Shown in pieces: positions 52,916-64,000 of a stretch of 64,000 bases of DNA. The translations under genes and the position numbers were made by a program. The notes beneath the pieces were generated by a model, which saw only the letters and a program-made list of their open reading frames with translations, was not told the origin of the DNA and did no database searches. The stretch is from Micromonospora sp. MA102 (GTDB lineage: Bacteria > Actinomycetota > Actinomycetes > Mycobacteriales > Micromonosporaceae): NCBI RefSeq assembly GCF_025460765.1, contig NZ_JAMWEG010000003.1:124001-188000 (forward strand), given 5' to 3'. How positions within the stretch are numbered: position 1 is the stretch's first letter; every line of letters starts with the position of its first letter.

Positions 52916-54115
52916 ATGAGCTGGGTGACGGGTGCCGCGGGTTCGGCCTACGGGGTGGCCAACCTGCCGTACGGGGTGTTCCGGCAGGGCGACCGCGAGC
53001 CGCGGATCGGCGTGCGGATCGGCGACTTCGTGCTGGACCTGGCGGGCGCGGAGGCCGCCGGGCTGGTGCTGGCCGCCGGCGCGCTCGGCCGGCACACCCT
53101 CAACGACTTCATGGCCCTCGGCCGTCCGCAGTGGACCGCCGTGCGGCAGCGGGTCACCGAGCTGCTCACCGACCCGGCGCACCGGCCGGCCGTGGAGCCG
53201 CTGCTGGTGCCGCTGCGCGAGGTGGAGCTGCTGCTCCCGTTCGAGGTCGCCGACTACGTCGACTTCTACTCGTCCGAGCACCACGCGTCGAACGTCGGGC
53301 AGATCTTCCGCCCCGGCCAGCCGCCGCTGCTGCCGAACTGGAAGCACGTGCCGATCGGCTACCACGGCCGGGCCGGCACCGTGGTCGTCTCGGGCACCTC
53401 CGTGGTGCGCCCGACCGGCCAGCGGGCCACCGCGCAGGGCCCGACCACGGGCGCCTCCGTCCGGTTGGACATCGAGGCCGAGGTGGGCTTCGTGGTCGGG
53501 GTGCCGAGCCGGCTCGGCGACCGGGTCCCGGTCGCGGACTTCGCCGACCACGTCTTCGGCGTGGTGCTGGTCAACGACTGGTCGGCCCGGGACATCCAGG
53601 CCTGGGAGTACCAGCCGCTCGGCCCGTTCCTGGGCAAGTCCTTCGCCACCTCGGTCTCGGCGTGGGTCACCCCGCTGGACGCGCTGGCCGACGCCTTCGT
53701 GCCCGCGCCCGACCAGGACCCGCCGGTCCAGGACTACCTGCACGACACCCCGCACCTCGGACTCGACCTGAGCCTGTCGGTCGAGTGGAACGGCGAGCGG
53801 GTCGCCGAACCGCCGTTCGCCACCATGTACTGGACCCCGGCCCAGCAGCTCGCCCACCTCACCGTCAACGGCGCCTCCCTGCGGACCGGCGACCTCTACG
53901 CCTCCGGCACCGTCTCCGGGCCCGAGCGCGGGCAGGTCGGCTCGTTCCTGGAGCTGACCTGGGGCGGGGCCGAGCCGGTCAAGTTCGCCGACGGCGCCGA
54001 GCGCACCTTCCTGGAGGACGGCGACACGGTCACGATCACCGCTACCGCGCCCGGCCCGGACGGCACCACGATCGCCCTCGGCGAGGTCACCGGCAGCATC
54101 CTGCCGGCGCGCTGA
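52916..54115 (+). CDS. fahA: Fumarylacetoacetase
   Basis: Splits fumarylacetoacetate into fumarate and acetoacetate, last step of tyrosine degradation. 399 residues from ATG 52916. FAH signature: YVDFYSSEHHASNVGQIFRP, NWKHVPIGYHGRAGTVVVSGT, DIEAEVGFVVGVPSRLGD, FGVVLVNDWSARDIQAWEYQPLGPFLGKSF and TMYWTPAQQLAHLTVNG. The metal-binding Asp/Glu and catalytic His are in place. Follows the unknown protein gene with a 76-base repeat-like gap. Confidence 0.94.
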   Translation: MSWVTGAAGSAYGVANLPYGVFRQGDREPRIGVRIGDFVLDLAGAEAAGLVLAAGALGRHTLNDFMALGRPQWTAVRQRVTELLTDPAHRPAVEPLLVPLREVELLLPFEVADYVDFYSSEHHASNVGQIFRPGQPPLLPNWKHVPIGYHGRAGTVVVSGTSVVRPTGQRATAQGPTTGASVRLDIEAEVGFVVGVPSRLGDRVPVADFADHVFGVVLVNDWSARDIQAWEYQPLGPFLGKSFATSVSAWVTPLDALADAFVPAPDQDPPVQDYLHDTPHLGLDLSLSVEWNGERVAEPPFATMYWTPAQQLAHLTVNGASLRTGDLYASGTVSGPERGQVGSFLELTWGGAEPVKFADGAERTFLEDGDTVTITATAPGPDGTTIALGEVTGSILPAR

Positions 54116-54134
54116 GTCGCCCTGTTCACTCTCC

Positions 54135-54167
54135 GTCCCCGGTCGCACCCGCTGTGCGACCGGGGAC
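54135..54167 (+). terminator. 14-bp stem terminator after fahA
   Basis: GTCCCCGGTCGCAC (54135-54148) pairs with GTGCGACCGGGGAC (54154-54167) around a five-base loop, followed by GTTGCCTT. Confidence 0.85.
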
Positions 54168-54255
54168 GTTGCCTTCGCCGTTGATCGTCGCGGATTGCGT
54201 ACGCCCCGGCGGTGCGGGCCGGGGCGCACCCGAGTGAACAGGAAGGACCGCGAGG

Positions 54256-54465
54256 ATGACCGAGTTGACCGGCGCCATCTGGCGCACCAGCAGCCGCTCC
54301 AACGATCAGGGCCTCTGCGTCGAGGTGGCGACCAACGTGGTCGCCGCGCACGGCGTGGTGGGCGTACGCGACTCGAAGGACCCCCAGGGTCCCGCGCTCG
54401 CGGTGAGCCCACCGGGCTGGACCGCGTTCGTCGCCGCGATCCGGGGTGACGCCTTCCGCTCCTGA
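54256..54465 (+). CDS. DUF397 protein
   Basis: 69 residues from ATG 54256 with GGAAGGA upstream. Pattern IWRTSSRSNDQGLCVEVATNV ... VGVRDSKDPQGPALAVSPPGWTAFVAAIRGDAF is the DUF397 signature. Members usually pair with an XRE-type regulator (WhiJ type) next door and act in Streptomyces-like development; here no such partner is adjacent, so this is an orphan copy. A hairpin terminator follows at 54471-54508. Confidence 0.85.
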   Translation: MTELTGAIWRTSSRSNDQGLCVEVATNVVAAHGVVGVRDSKDPQGPALAVSPPGWTAFVAAIRGDAFRS

Positions 54466-54470
54466 CCGCT

Positions 54471-54508
54471 CACCACGCCGGTGCCCCGCGATCGGGGCAC
54501 CGGTGGTG
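54471..54508 (+). terminator. Hairpin after the DUF397 gene
   Basis: CACCACGCCGGTGCCCCG (from 54471) pairs with CGGGGCACCGGTGGTG (ends 54508) with one bulged base in the left arm. Confidence 0.75.
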
Positions 54509-54574
54509 GAAATGTCACCGCAAGGCTCCCCTTACCCGGTGACGGCCCGTACCGTGGACGACACGGGAGGTGCC

Positions 54575-55057
54575 ATGTCGACGGTGACGGTTTCCGCATT
54601 CATCGAAGCGCAGGACGTCGACGTCTGGCGGCTCCTCACCGACCTCCCGGCGCGGGCCGACTGGCTCTCCGCGGTCGGCGACGTCGAGATCCTCACCTCG
54701 GGCGACCTCGGGGCCGGCACCGCCTGGCGGGAGACCCGGGTGCGACCCGATGGCGTCGCCGAGCCCGAGGAGTTCCTGGTGGTCGAGGCGGTCGCCCCGG
54801 CGCGGCTGGTGCTCAGCTCGCGGGGCGCGGGTGCGGACTACCGGATCACCTGGACGCTGCGCACCGTCGAGCGCCGGCGGCGCGGCTGCACCGAGGTCAC
54901 CGTCGAGCACGAGGCGGTGCCGACCCGCCCGTACGGCCGGGTGCTGGCGCTGATCCTCGGCGGTCTGGCGGCCCGTGCGGTCGAGGGCGCCCTCCGCCGG
55001 GACCTGGCCGACCTGGCGCTGGCCGTCGGGCCCACCCGGTCGGCCGAGGCCGCCTGA
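54575..55057 (+). CDS. SRPBCC (START-like) ligand-binding protein
   Basis: 160 residues from ATG 54575, with GGGAGG ahead. N-terminus STVTVSAFIEAQDVDVWRLLTDLPARADWLSAVGDVEILTSGDLGAGTAWRET is the SRPBCC/polyketide-cyclase-2 layout, a helix-grip fold that binds a hydrophobic molecule. The middle ends with FLVVEAVAPARLVLSSRGAGADYRITWTLRTVE and a C-terminal helix. A standalone member; ligand not predictable. Sits between the DUF397 gene and a PQQ-propeller gene with no clear operon. Confidence 0.78.
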   Translation: MSTVTVSAFIEAQDVDVWRLLTDLPARADWLSAVGDVEILTSGDLGAGTAWRETRVRPDGVAEPEEFLVVEAVAPARLVLSSRGAGADYRITWTLRTVERRRRGCTEVTVEHEAVPTRPYGRVLALILGGLAARAVEGALRRDLADLALAVGPTRSAEAA

Positions 55058-55143
55058 GCCGACCCCGCCGGCGGGTCTGACCCCGGCCGGGCGCGCGGCC
55101 CCCGGGGACCGCCGCTGGGTAGGGTGCCGGGCGGAGGTGCGGC

Positions 55144-56397
55144 ATGGGCAAGCCCGCGGGGCGGCGGATCATGGTGGCGGTCGTGGCGGTGCTGGCCGTC
55201 GCGGCGGCGGTCGCCGTGGTCGTCCGGGTCCTCGCGCCCGCCGAGGTCGAGACGGTCGCCCGGGGAGCGTACCCGGCCGCGCCGACCCCGCCGGTGGGGG
55301 TGATCGGCCGGCTGCCGGTCGCGCCGCTGGTCGTGGACGGCCGGCTCCGCGTCTACGCGGGCGCCCGCCAGGTGTACGCGGACCAGCCCGTCTCCGGGAA
55401 GCACCGGGTCACCCCGTTCTGGTCGTACCGTCGCTGGCCGGCCAAGCTGGTCGGGGTGCTCGCCGAGGGCACCACGGTGGTCAGTCGCTGGTCCGACGGG
55501 AAGCTGGTGGCGCTGGACGCGCGTACCGGGCGGGTCGCCTGGCGGGCCGACGGGCCGGCGCCCGGCGACGTGCCGAAGCCCCGCCGCACCTACGCCGCCA
55601 CGGTCTGGGATCCGGTCGGCCTGCACGTCACCCGGTCCGCCGACGGCCGGACGGTGCTGGTCGCGGCCGGTCCCGGCGGGATGGGCGGGTACGCCCTGGC
55701 GGACGGCCGCCGGCTGTGGCGGTCGGAGGTGGCGCGGGGCTGCCGCGCCGACGTGGGCACCACGGCCGCCGGCGAGCTGCTCGGGGTCGACTCCTGCGCG
55801 GGGCCGGCAACTGTCGAGTTCCGGGACGCCGCCACCGGCGCGGTACGGACCCGCTGGCGCCCTCCGGACGCCCCGGAGCAGCTCGTGGTGACGCCGCTCG
55901 GCTGCCGGGACGGGCACTCGGCCTGCCGCGGGCTGCGTACCTCCGGGCGGGGCGACGAGACCGGCCGGGGCTGGCTGGTCCCCGGCGCGGGTGAGCCGGT
56001 TGCCGCTCCCGCGCTGGACGGCCCGGACAGCGAGCTGGACGGCGAGCACGCGGTGGGCGCCGCGGGCGGCGTGGTCACCGGACGGTCTGCCCGCACCGGC
56101 GCGCAGGTGTGGCGCCGGGACGACCTGGGGCAGGTCCGGATCCTGGCGGTCGAGCCGGGCCGGGTGCACCTGCTGACCGGGGCGCGGGAGCTGGTCACCA
56201 TCGATCCGGCCACCGGGGCGGAGCGGTCCCGGTTCACCATGGATCTCGGCCGCGACGGGACCGGGTGGCAGCCCGGCCGGGCGCACGCGGTGGACGGCTA
56301 CGTGGCGGTGGAACGGCTCCGCGAGCGGGCCCGCCCGGACGACGACGACCAGGGGTACTTCCTGATGGCCGAGCCAGTGCTGCTGGCCCGCACCTGA
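55144..56397 (+). CDS. Membrane-anchored PQQ-like beta-propeller protein, copy 1
   Basis: 417 residues from ATG 55144. One N-terminal helix (about 9-30), then an extracellular eight-bladed PQQ-type propeller: repeats such as LVALDARTGRVAWRADG, VEFRDAATGAVRTRW, VTGRSARTGAQVWRRDDLG, LVTIDPATGAERSRF. Two cysteine-containing segments (LGVDSCAGPATVEF and PLGCRDGHSACRG) may form disulfides. Similar to the protein at 61336-62760. No PQQ-dehydrogenase active-site motif, so a structural or binding role is more likely. Confidence 0.72.
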   Translation: MGKPAGRRIMVAVVAVLAVAAAVAVVVRVLAPAEVETVARGAYPAAPTPPVGVIGRLPVAPLVVDGRLRVYAGARQVYADQPVSGKHRVTPFWSYRRWPAKLVGVLAEGTTVVSRWSDGKLVALDARTGRVAWRADGPAPGDVPKPRRTYAATVWDPVGLHVTRSADGRTVLVAAGPGGMGGYALADGRRLWRSEVARGCRADVGTTAAGELLGVDSCAGPATVEFRDAATGAVRTRWRPPDAPEQLVVTPLGCRDGHSACRGLRTSGRGDETGRGWLVPGAGEPVAAPALDGPDSELDGEHAVGAAGGVVTGRSARTGAQVWRRDDLGQVRILAVEPGRVHLLTGARELVTIDPATGAERSRFTMDLGRDGTGWQPGRAHAVDGYVAVERLRERARPDDDDQGYFLMAEPVLLART

Positions 56398-56460
56398 TCA
56401 CCTCAGGTATTCGGCAAAACGGACAAAAGGTATTGGAGTTCCCATATCGTCTGGTGAGAC

Positions 56461-56503
56461 GTCCGGGGCCGGTCCGTAGGGGGTTGACGGACCGGCCCCG
56501 GAC
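56461..56503. terminator. 17-bp stem bidirectional terminator
   Basis: GTCCGGGGCCGGTCCGT (56461-56477) pairs with 56487-56503 around nine bases, between the converging propeller gene and the aminotransferase gene. Just before it, 56400-56455, is an AT-rich pocket. Confidence 0.85.
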
Positions 56504-56511
56504 CTGCGCCG

Positions 56512-57615
56512 TCAGGCCAGCGCGGCCTCGGCGGCGACCAGGAAGGCGTCGTTCTCGGCCGGGGTGCCGATGGTGACCCGCACACCGTCGCCGGGGAACG
56601 GCCGGACGATCACGCCGCGCGCCTCGCACGCCCGGCCGAACTCGACGGCCCGCTCGCCGAGCGGCAGCCAGACGAAGTTGGCCTGGCTCTCCGGCACGTC
56701 CGGGACGAACTTGCGCAGCGCCTCGGTGACCCGGTCCCGCTCGGCGACGACCAGCGCGCAGCGGCGCTCGACCTCGTCGGCCTGCGCGAGCGCGGCCAGC
56801 GCGCCCGCCTGCGCGGCCATGCTGGTCGAGAAGGGGGTGACCACCTTGCGCACGGCGGCGGCCACGGTCGGCTCGGCGACCAGCCAGCCGATCCGCAGGC
56901 CGGCCAGGCCCCAGGCCTTGGACAGGGTGCGCAGCACCGCCACGTTCGGCCGGTCCAGGTAGCTCAGGCCGTCCGGCACCTCGGGGTCGGTGACGAACTC
57001 CCGGTACGCCTCGTCGATCACCACGAGCACGTCGTCCGGCACCGCGTCGAGGAAGCGGTCCAGCTCGGCCTTGCGGACCGCGGTGCCGGTCGGGTTGTTC
57101 GGGTTGCAGACCAGGATCATCCGGGTCCGGTCGGTCACCGCCGCCGCCATCGAGGCCAGGTCGTGGCCGTGGCCGGCGTCGTTCGGCACCCGCACGCTGG
57201 TCGCGCCGCTGGTCGCCGCGATGATCGGGTACGCCTCGAAGGACCGCCACGAGTAGAGCAGCTCGTCGCCGGGCAGGCAGGTGGCCCGGACCAGGTGCTC
57301 GGCCAGCGCCACCGAGCCGCAGCCGGTGGCGATCCGGTCGGCGTCCACGCCGTACCGCTCCGCGAGGGCCTGGCGCAGCGCTACCACGCCCATGTCGGGG
57401 TAGCGGTGCGAACCGGCGACCGCCTCGGTGACCGCCTCCACGACCCCGGGCAGCGGGCCGTACGGGACCTCGTTGCTGGCCAGCTTGATCGCCTCGGGCA
57501 GGCCCAGCTCGCGGGCCAGGTCGGCCGGGCTGCGGCCGGGCACGTAGTTGGGCAGCGCGTCGAGGTCGGCGCGGGTGAGCCGCAGCGGAGGCTGGTGACG
57601 TCCGGTGTCGGTCAT
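56512..57615 (-). CDS. HisC-family aminotransferase (histidinol-phosphate or aromatic amino acid)
   Basis: 367 residues from ATG 57615. PLP fold type I. Motifs: [67 protein letters not shown] and the PLP lysine in [17 protein letters not shown] (near 225). The family includes HisC and the phenylalanine/aromatic aminotransferase Pat. Last gene of a minus-strand run headed by hppD, so conversion of tyrosine to 4-hydroxyphenylpyruvate is a good fit; a his-operon role is less likely here. Start overlaps the preceding gene stop. Confidence 0.87.
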   Translation of the reverse strand: MTDTGRHQPPLRLTRADLDALPNYVPGRSPADLARELGLPEAIKLASNEVPYGPLPGVVEAVTEAVAGSHRYPDMGVVALRQALAERYGVDADRIATGCGSVALAEHLVRATCLPGDELLYSWRSFEAYPIIAATSGATSVRVPNDAGHGHDLASMAAAVTDRTRMILVCNPNNPTGTAVRKAELDRFLDAVPDDVLVVIDEAYREFVTDPEVPDGLSYLDRPNVAVLRTLSKAWGLAGLRIGWLVAEPTVAAAVRKVVTPFSTSMAAQAGALAALAQADEVERRCALVVAERDRVTEALRKFVPDVPESQANFVWLPLGERAVEFGRACEARGVIVRPFPGDGVRVTIGTPAENDAFLVAAEAALA

Positions 57616-58667
57616 GGGGTGTCTCCCGGGGGGTTGGCGCGGTCGCGCGGGGTGGTGCGGGTGTCGGGCCGGGTGCGGGGCAACTGGACCACCACGGTCT
57701 GTGCCCGCTTGTCGTGCAGGGCCTGGCGCAGCGGCTGGTCGAAGAGCGGGGAGACCGCGTCCACGAACTGGAGCAGCAGGCCCAGGCCGCAGCAGTACCA
57801 GAGCAGGGTGGGCAGGCCGAGGGTGCTCCAGCGCCGGGTGGCCCGGCCGAAGCCGAGCGGTTGGTCCGCCTCGATCGGCAGCGCCCGGACGCCCACCAGC
57901 CGCTTGCCGAAGGTCTGGCCGCGGGCGGCCATCGAGGGCACCTCGTACGCGAACCAGAGCGCGGTGGCGATCAGCAGGATGGCGATCTGGAGTCCGGCGG
58001 CCTGCTCGCCCGGCTGGGGCAGCCCGTCGGTGGAGGTGTCCCCGGCCAGCGACCGGCGCACCGACTCCCTCAGGTACGGCGAGATCTCCTCGACGTAGCG
58101 CCAGACGAACCAGCCGTTGACCACGGCGTTGAGCAGGAACACCACGCCGAGGTCGATCAGGCGGGCGACCAGTCGGGCGCCGTACGAGGCGAGCGGCAGC
58201 CCGTGTGGGCGCGGCACCGGGGGTCGCCCCGGCCAGCCGGGGTACGGCCAGCCCGGCGGCGGCCCCTGCTGGCCCTGCTGGCCCGGTTGGCCGGCCCACG
58301 GGCCGGGCTGTCCCGTCGGGCCGGGCTGTCCGGGCTGTCCGGGCTGTCCGGGCTGTCCGGGCTGTCCGGGCCACGGGCCGGTCTGCCCGGGCCACGGCTG
58401 TCCCGGGCCACCGGCCGGCGGGCCCGGGTACGGCCCGGGCGCCGGCGCGCCGGGGTGCGTCCCCGGCACCGGGGCCGGCTGGCCCGGGTGCGGCGCGGCT
58501 GAGGTGGGGGCCGGCGCTGCGGTGGCGGGGGCCGGCTCGGGCGGCGGTGGTCCGTCGGGCGGGGTGGCGTCGACGGGGATCGGCGCGCCGAGCCACCCCT
58601 CGCCGTCCCAGTACCTGCGGGTCTCGGGGTCGGCGGGGTCGACGTACCAGCCGGGTTGCACGCTCAC
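57612..58667 (-). CDS. RDD-family membrane protein with DUF2510 head and PGQ repeats
   Basis: 351 residues from GTG 58667 with GAGG upstream. N-terminal DUF2510 motif ([21 protein letters not shown], about 5-25), a Pro/Gly/Gln/Ala-rich linker (40-150), and an RDD domain with three to four helices (about 155-330; [37 protein letters not shown]). The linker is expanded by five copies of a 9-base unit (58322-58366) encoding PGQ. Related to the next gene upstream; both are in a run with hppD and the aminotransferase gene. RDD proteins are often transporter-like or membrane accessory proteins. Confidence 0.78.
   Translation of the reverse strand: MSVQPGWYVDPADPETRRYWDGEGWLGAPIPVDATPPDGPPPPEPAPATAAPAPTSAAPHPGQPAPVPGTHPGAPAPGPYPGPPAGGPGQPWPGQTGPWPGQPGQPGQPGQPGQPGPTGQPGPWAGQPGQQGQQGPPPGWPYPGWPGRPPVPRPHGLPLASYGARLVARLIDLGVVFLLNAVVNGWFVWRYVEEISPYLRESVRRSLAGDTSTDGLPQPGEQAAGLQIAILLIATALWFAYEVPSMAARGQTFGKRLVGVRALPIEADQPLGFGRATRRWSTLGLPTLLWYCCGLGLLLQFVDAVSPLFDQPLRQALHDKRAQTVVVQLPRTRPDTRTTPRDRANPPGDTP
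58322..58366. repeat. Five tandem 9-base repeats inside the RDD gene
   Basis: The unit CGGGCTGTC is repeated five times without change and encodes Pro-Gly-Gln on the minus strand. In-frame slippage would change the linker length without frameshift, so this site is likely variable between strains. Confidence 0.8.
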
Positions 58668-58689
58668 GGCCGTGCCTCGCGGTGCTCGC

Positions 58690-59406
58690 TCACGGTGCAA
58701 CCTTAACGACGACCGTTCCGGCGAACTTGTCGTGCAGGCACTGCTGCCAGGGCTTGTCCCAGAGCTGCCAGAACCCGTCGACGTAGTTCGCGAAGGGCAC
58801 CAGCGATCCGGCGACGAACTCCACCAGGTACCGCCGGCCGAGGACGCCCCGGGTCAGCGGCGCGCTCGGGTCGAGCGGGACGATGCGCAGCTTCATCGCC
58901 TTCTTGCCGAGCGTCTGGCCGGTCCGGCGGGCGTACTCGACGTGGTAGAGCCAGTAGAAGGCGAACATCACCAGCAACAGGCCGGCCTCGGCCAGCAGCA
59001 TCGGCAGGAAGAAGTCGGTCATCATCATGGCCGGGTCGGGCTCGGGCACCGTTCCGTCCGGGGCGACCGTCATCATCTCGTTGAACATCCGGAACCAGAG
59101 CCAGAGGAAGACCGGCGCGAAGAGCACCATGGCGACCGCGGTCGCGACCGTCATGTCGATCAGCCAGGCCACGAGCCGCTCGCCGAAGCCGGCCAGCGGC
59201 TGCCCGTTGGGGGCCCGGGTGGGCGGCACGAAGGCGGCGTGCGGGGCGTACCCCGGGGGTGGCGGGGGGTAGCTCGGCAGCCCGGCGTACGTGGGTGGGG
59301 TGTGCTGCTGCGGCGGCAGGTACGGCCCGGACGGCGGCGCGAAACCGCCGCCCGCGGGCGGGGGCCCGGCGGGCGGCGGCGTCGACATGGGGGGAGGCTG
59401 GGTCAC
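58690..59406 (-). CDS. RDD-family membrane protein
   Basis: 238 residues; start GTG 59406 or ATG 59388, both without a clear ribosome site. Pro/Gly/Tyr-rich N-terminus (1-70), then an RDD domain: AGFGERLVAWLIDMTVATAVAMVLF, a long Met-rich segment, MLLAEAGLLLVMFAFYWLYHVEYARRTGQTLGKKAMKLRIVPL, YLVEFVAGSLVPFANYVDG and LHDKFAGTVVV. Ten bases after hppD and 22 before the next RDD gene, so all are probably one transcript. Confidence 0.78.
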   Translation of the reverse strand: MTQPPPMSTPPPAGPPPAGGGFAPPSGPYLPPQQHTPPTYAGLPSYPPPPPGYAPHAAFVPPTRAPNGQPLAGFGERLVAWLIDMTVATAVAMVLFAPVFLWLWFRMFNEMMTVAPDGTVPEPDPAMMMTDFFLPMLLAEAGLLLVMFAFYWLYHVEYARRTGQTLGKKAMKLRIVPLDPSAPLTRGVLGRRYLVEFVAGSLVPFANYVDGFWQLWDKPWQQCLHDKFAGTVVVKVAP

Positions 59407-59416
59407 GCGGACAGTG

Positions 59417-61254
<1,838 letters not shown>

Positions 61255-61335
61255 CACGGCGGCCGACCGAGAAAGCGGCGCGACACGGCCGTTCGGGGGG
61301 CCGGCGCACCGGTGATCGTCGCTACCGTGTGCGGT

Positions 61336-62760
61336 GTGAAGGGCCTTGGCGTACGCGGCTGGTTGCTGCTGGGGCTCATCACCGTGGTCGTCCTCGCCGC
61401 CACCGGGGTGTGGAACCCGTTCCCCGCCCTGTGGGACTGGGTCGACCGGAGCAAGCCGATCTCCGAGCCGGACGTGGTCTGGCAGCAGCGGGTCGGCGGC
61501 ACCCCGAAGAGCGTCACCATCGCCGGCGACACCGTGATCGTCGAGCAGCGCACCCGGGTCGAGGCACGCGGCCTGGCCAACGGCACGCAGCTCTGGGAGC
61601 GCAAGGCCGACTGGGCGGCGGTGGCCGGCGGCGACCGGGACGCGGTCGTCGCCGTGGGCAAGCTCCTGGACAAGGGCTACGAGGTGCTCGACCCCGCCAC
61701 CGGCGTGGTGCGCCGCCGCGACGAGCGGGCGGTGGCCGTCTGGACCTACCGCAACCTGCTGCTCGACGCCTACTGCGTGCAGTCCACCGACTGCACCCTG
61801 CGGGCCTGGGACCCGCGCGGCACCGCGCCGCGCTGGAGCGCGTTCCTGCCCGGCGTGAACAGCGGGGTGCTCGCCGACAACCCCGAGCTGCTGGGCACCC
61901 GGCGGCTCGGAGCGCCGCGGATCGACAGCGGGGTGGCCGGGCCGGAGCCCGTCCCGCCGTTGCTCGGCTTCCCGGTCGACGACCGGGTGCACGTGGTGGA
62001 CACCGCCACCGGGCGGGTTCTCCAGAACGTCGAGCCCGGCCGCGAGGAGCGGCTCGCGGTGGTCGGCGGCCGGTTGCTCCGGATCGCCGCCACCTCCCGC
62101 GACGGGACCTGCTACTTCACCCTCACCGCCGTCGACCCGGCCACCGGCCAGCAGGTGTGGCGCCGCAACGGGGTGAACCTGCGGACCGCCGACTACGCCG
62201 GCTGCGTGCAGCGGGAGGACCCGCAGGGCGCCCGGAACGTGCTCATCGGGGTCGCCCCGGACGGGCGCGAGGCGGTGATCGACGGGTACGACGGCCGGCT
62301 GCTCCAGGTCGGCGCCGAGGGCGAGAAGCTGCTCGCCGTCGACGACCGCTACGCGCTCGTGCGCAGCGCCGACAAGGACTCGCTCCTCGGCCGGGAGCTG
62401 TCGGCCGACCGCACCCGGTGGACCCGGCCGGCCGGCGGGAAGACCGGCGCGGCGCTCACCCCGTACGCGGCGCTGATCGCCGAGGACAAGCCGTCCCGGC
62501 TCATCGCGGTCGAGCCGCGCAGCGGTCGGGAGCTGGTCCTCCTGCGCACCTCGGCCAACGCCCTGGCGGTCGGCCCGAACGGCATGATCATCGGGGAGGG
62601 CCGGGAGATCGGGTACGTCCGCTGGGGCGCCGGCGCCGCCGGGGTGCCCCCGCCGGACGAGGGTGCGGTGCCCGCGCCGGACCCGGGCGACACCTGGCGC
62701 CCCCCGACCGACCAGGGCCGCTGCGGCCCGAAGAACGAGCTCTGCGCCGACGGCAAGTGA
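61336..62760 (+). CDS. Membrane-anchored PQQ-like beta-propeller protein, copy 2
   Basis: 474 residues from GTG 61336. One N-terminal helix (about 8-28), then propeller blades: [72 protein letters not shown] and [18 protein letters not shown]. Cysteines sit in pairs ([30 protein letters not shown]). No catalytic dehydrogenase motif. Related in layout to the protein at 55144-56397. The tail is Pro/Asp-rich. Located between the Lrp gene and fumarase; role unknown. Confidence 0.72.
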   Translation: MKGLGVRGWLLLGLITVVVLAATGVWNPFPALWDWVDRSKPISEPDVVWQQRVGGTPKSVTIAGDTVIVEQRTRVEARGLANGTQLWERKADWAAVAGGDRDAVVAVGKLLDKGYEVLDPATGVVRRRDERAVAVWTYRNLLLDAYCVQSTDCTLRAWDPRGTAPRWSAFLPGVNSGVLADNPELLGTRRLGAPRIDSGVAGPEPVPPLLGFPVDDRVHVVDTATGRVLQNVEPGREERLAVVGGRLLRIAATSRDGTCYFTLTAVDPATGQQVWRRNGVNLRTADYAGCVQREDPQGARNVLIGVAPDGREAVIDGYDGRLLQVGAEGEKLLAVDDRYALVRSADKDSLLGRELSADRTRWTRPAGGKTGAALTPYAALIAEDKPSRLIAVEPRSGRELVLLRTSANALAVGPNGMIIGEGREIGYVRWGAGAAGVPPPDEGAVPAPDPGDTWRPPTDQGRCGPKNELCADGK

Positions 62761-62837
62761 CGCCGGGTGAGAGCGGCGTCCCACGACCCACCCGGCGGGT
62801 GTCACCGATCGACGGCTCTGCCCTAGGCTTTTCGGTC

Positions 62838-64000
62838 ATGAGCAGTGCCGCCGCCTTCTCGTACGCCCCCCTGCTGCCGACCGGACCCGACCAGACGGAA
62901 TACCGCCTGGTAACCGATGAGGGCGTCGACGTCGTCAACGGCCCGGGTGGCCGACGGTTCCTCACCGTGGAGCCCGCCGCGCTGACCGCGCTGACCGCCG
63001 AGGCGATGCACGACATCGCCCACTTCCTCCGCCCGGCCCACCTGGCCCAGCTCCGGTCGATCATCGACGATCCGGCGGCCTCGCCGAACGACCGGTTCGT
63101 CGCGCTGGACCTGCTGCGCAACGCCAACATCGCCGCCGGCGGCGTGCTGCCGATGTGCCAGGACACCGGCACCGCGATCGTCATGGGCAAGCGGGGCCGG
63201 CACGTGCTCACCGACGGCACCGACGCCGAGGCCATCTCGCGCGGCGTCTACCAGGCCTACACCCGGCTCAACCTGCGCTACTCGCAGCTCGCCCCGTTGA
63301 CCATGTGGGACGAGCGGAACACCGGCAGCAACCTGCCCGCCCAGGTCGAGCTCTACGCCGAGGACCCGGACGGGCACGCCGACGCGTACAAGTTTCTCTT
63401 CATGGCCAAGGGCGGTGGCTCGGCCAACAAGTCCTACCTCTACCAGGAGACCAAGGCCCTGTTGAATCCCACGCGGATGATGCAGTTCCTGGAGGAGAAG
63501 CTGCGCCTCATCGGCACCGCGGCCTGCCCGCCCTACCACCTGGCCATCGTCATCGGCGGCACCTCCGCCGAGTACGCGCTGAAGACCGCCAAGTACGCCT
63601 CCGCGAAATACCTCGACGCCCTCCCGACGCAGGGCTCGATGAGCGCGCACGGCTTCCGCGACCTCGAACTGGAGGCCGAGGTGCTGGAGCTGACCCGAAA
63701 CTTCGGCATCGGCGCGCAGTTCGGTGGGCGCTACTTCTGCCACGACGTCCGGGTGGTCCGGCTGCCCCGGCACGGCGCGTCCTGCCCGGTGGCCATCGCG
63801 GTCTCCTGCTCGGCGGACCGCCAGGCGGTCGCCAAGATCACCCCGTCGGGTGTCTGGCTGGAGCGCCTGGAGACCGACCCGGCGCGCTACCTGCCCGACG
63901 TCACCGACGCCCACCTGGACACTTCCGAGGTGGTCCGGGTCGACCTCAACCGGCCGATGGACGAGATCCGCGCCGAGCTGTCGAAATACCCGGTGAAGAC
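62838..64000 (+). CDS. Class I fumarate hydratase (partial, runs off the right edge)
   Basis: Iron-sulfur fumarase, which would hydrate the fumarate released by FahA to malate. ATG 62838; the frame is open for 1163 bases to the window end (about 387 residues seen of a usual 500-550). Signatures: [19 protein letters not shown] (first cluster cysteine, near 112), [61 protein letters not shown] (second cysteine, near 232), [35 protein letters not shown] (third cysteine region). All features of FumA/B-type enzymes. Confidence 0.92.
   Translation, partial: MSSAAAFSYAPLLPTGPDQTEYRLVTDEGVDVVNGPGGRRFLTVEPAALTALTAEAMHDIAHFLRPAHLAQLRSIIDDPAASPNDRFVALDLLRNANIAAGGVLPMCQDTGTAIVMGKRGRHVLTDGTDAEAISRGVYQAYTRLNLRYSQLAPLTMWDERNTGSNLPAQVELYAEDPDGHADAYKFLFMAKGGGSANKSYLYQETKALLNPTRMMQFLEEKLRLIGTAACPPYHLAIVIGGTSAEYALKTAKYASAKYLDALPTQGSMSAHGFRDLELEAEVLELTRNFGIGAQFGGRYFCHDVRVVRLPRHGASCPVAIAVSCSADRQAVAKITPSGVWLERLETDPARYLPDVTDAHLDTSEVVRVDLNRPMDEIRAELSKYPVK

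Noticed and set aside
52837..52920. 27-codon frame MSERSERI... ahead of fahA
   Set aside because: It lies wholly within the repeat-like element, whose composition explains the open frame.

Overview
The window is one contiguous piece of a very GC-rich actinobacterial chromosome, most likely from the family Micromonosporaceae (Micromonospora, Actinoplanes, Salinispora and relatives). Three things point there: almost every codon ends in G or C and GTG starts are common; the genes include Lsr2, CarD, DUF3180, DUF397 and a SARP-type regulator; and long stretches keep the gene order I recall from Mycobacterium tuberculosis around Rv3608c to Rv3581c (folP-folB-folK-DUF3180 ... DUF2520-panC-panD-coaX ... 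lysS-lsr2-clpC ... mutY ... disA-radA-lpqE ... carD-ispD-ispF). No tRNA, rRNA, insertion sequence, prophage or CRISPR array was seen.

Layout. 1-4396 (minus): the end of a small chromosomal gene set resembling type IV secretion parts (secreted or membrane protein, VirB4-like ATPase, PrgI-like protein, pilin-like peptide). 4758-7054: folate genes and DUF3180. 7174-9353: orphan membrane proteins. 9387-12943: an OpuC-type osmolyte ABC transporter whose binding protein looks circularly permuted. 13088-18440: a repeat-rich membrane protein, a stand-alone nuoD overlapping a MidA-type methyltransferase gene, and a beta-propeller phytase. 18586-26498: pantothenate, NAD and CoA genes (panC, panD, nadB, nadC, coaX). 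26502-28043: two tandem methyltransferase paralogues. 28135-33125: lysS, lsr2, clpC. 33224-39905: mutY, an ACT protein, def, disA, radA and an LpqE-like lipoprotein. 40048-44087: a compact type III polyketide synthase cluster (UbiA prenyltransferase, methyltransferase, acyl-CoA-dehydrogenase-fold enzyme, synthase) lying between the LpqE-like gene and carD. 45785-47518: carD, ispD, ispF. 47554-50715: a secreted protein, a SARP regulator fused to a CGNR-like zinc finger, and a TPR protein. 50712-64000: aromatic amino acid catabolism (hmgA, an unknown 288-residue protein, fahA, an aminotransferase, hppD, an Lrp regulator and the start of a class I fumarase), mixed with RDD and PQQ-propeller membrane proteins.

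How the parts work together. Dihydropteroate, pantothenate, quinolinate, MEP-pathway and CoA genes make core cofactors and precursors. Tyrosine would be transaminated, turned into homogentisate by HppD, opened by HmgA and split by FahA to fumarate and acetoacetate, with fumarase at the window edge taking fumarate onward. The step between HmgA and FahA (maleylacetoacetate isomerisation) has no recognised gene here, and the unknown 288-residue protein between the two genes is a candidate. Strong inverted repeats lie in several control regions: on the lsr2 -10 region (29705-29731), between hmgA and the unknown gene (51914-51932), between hppD and the Lrp gene, and upstream of carD. All functions are read from sequence and family knowledge; no database search was run.
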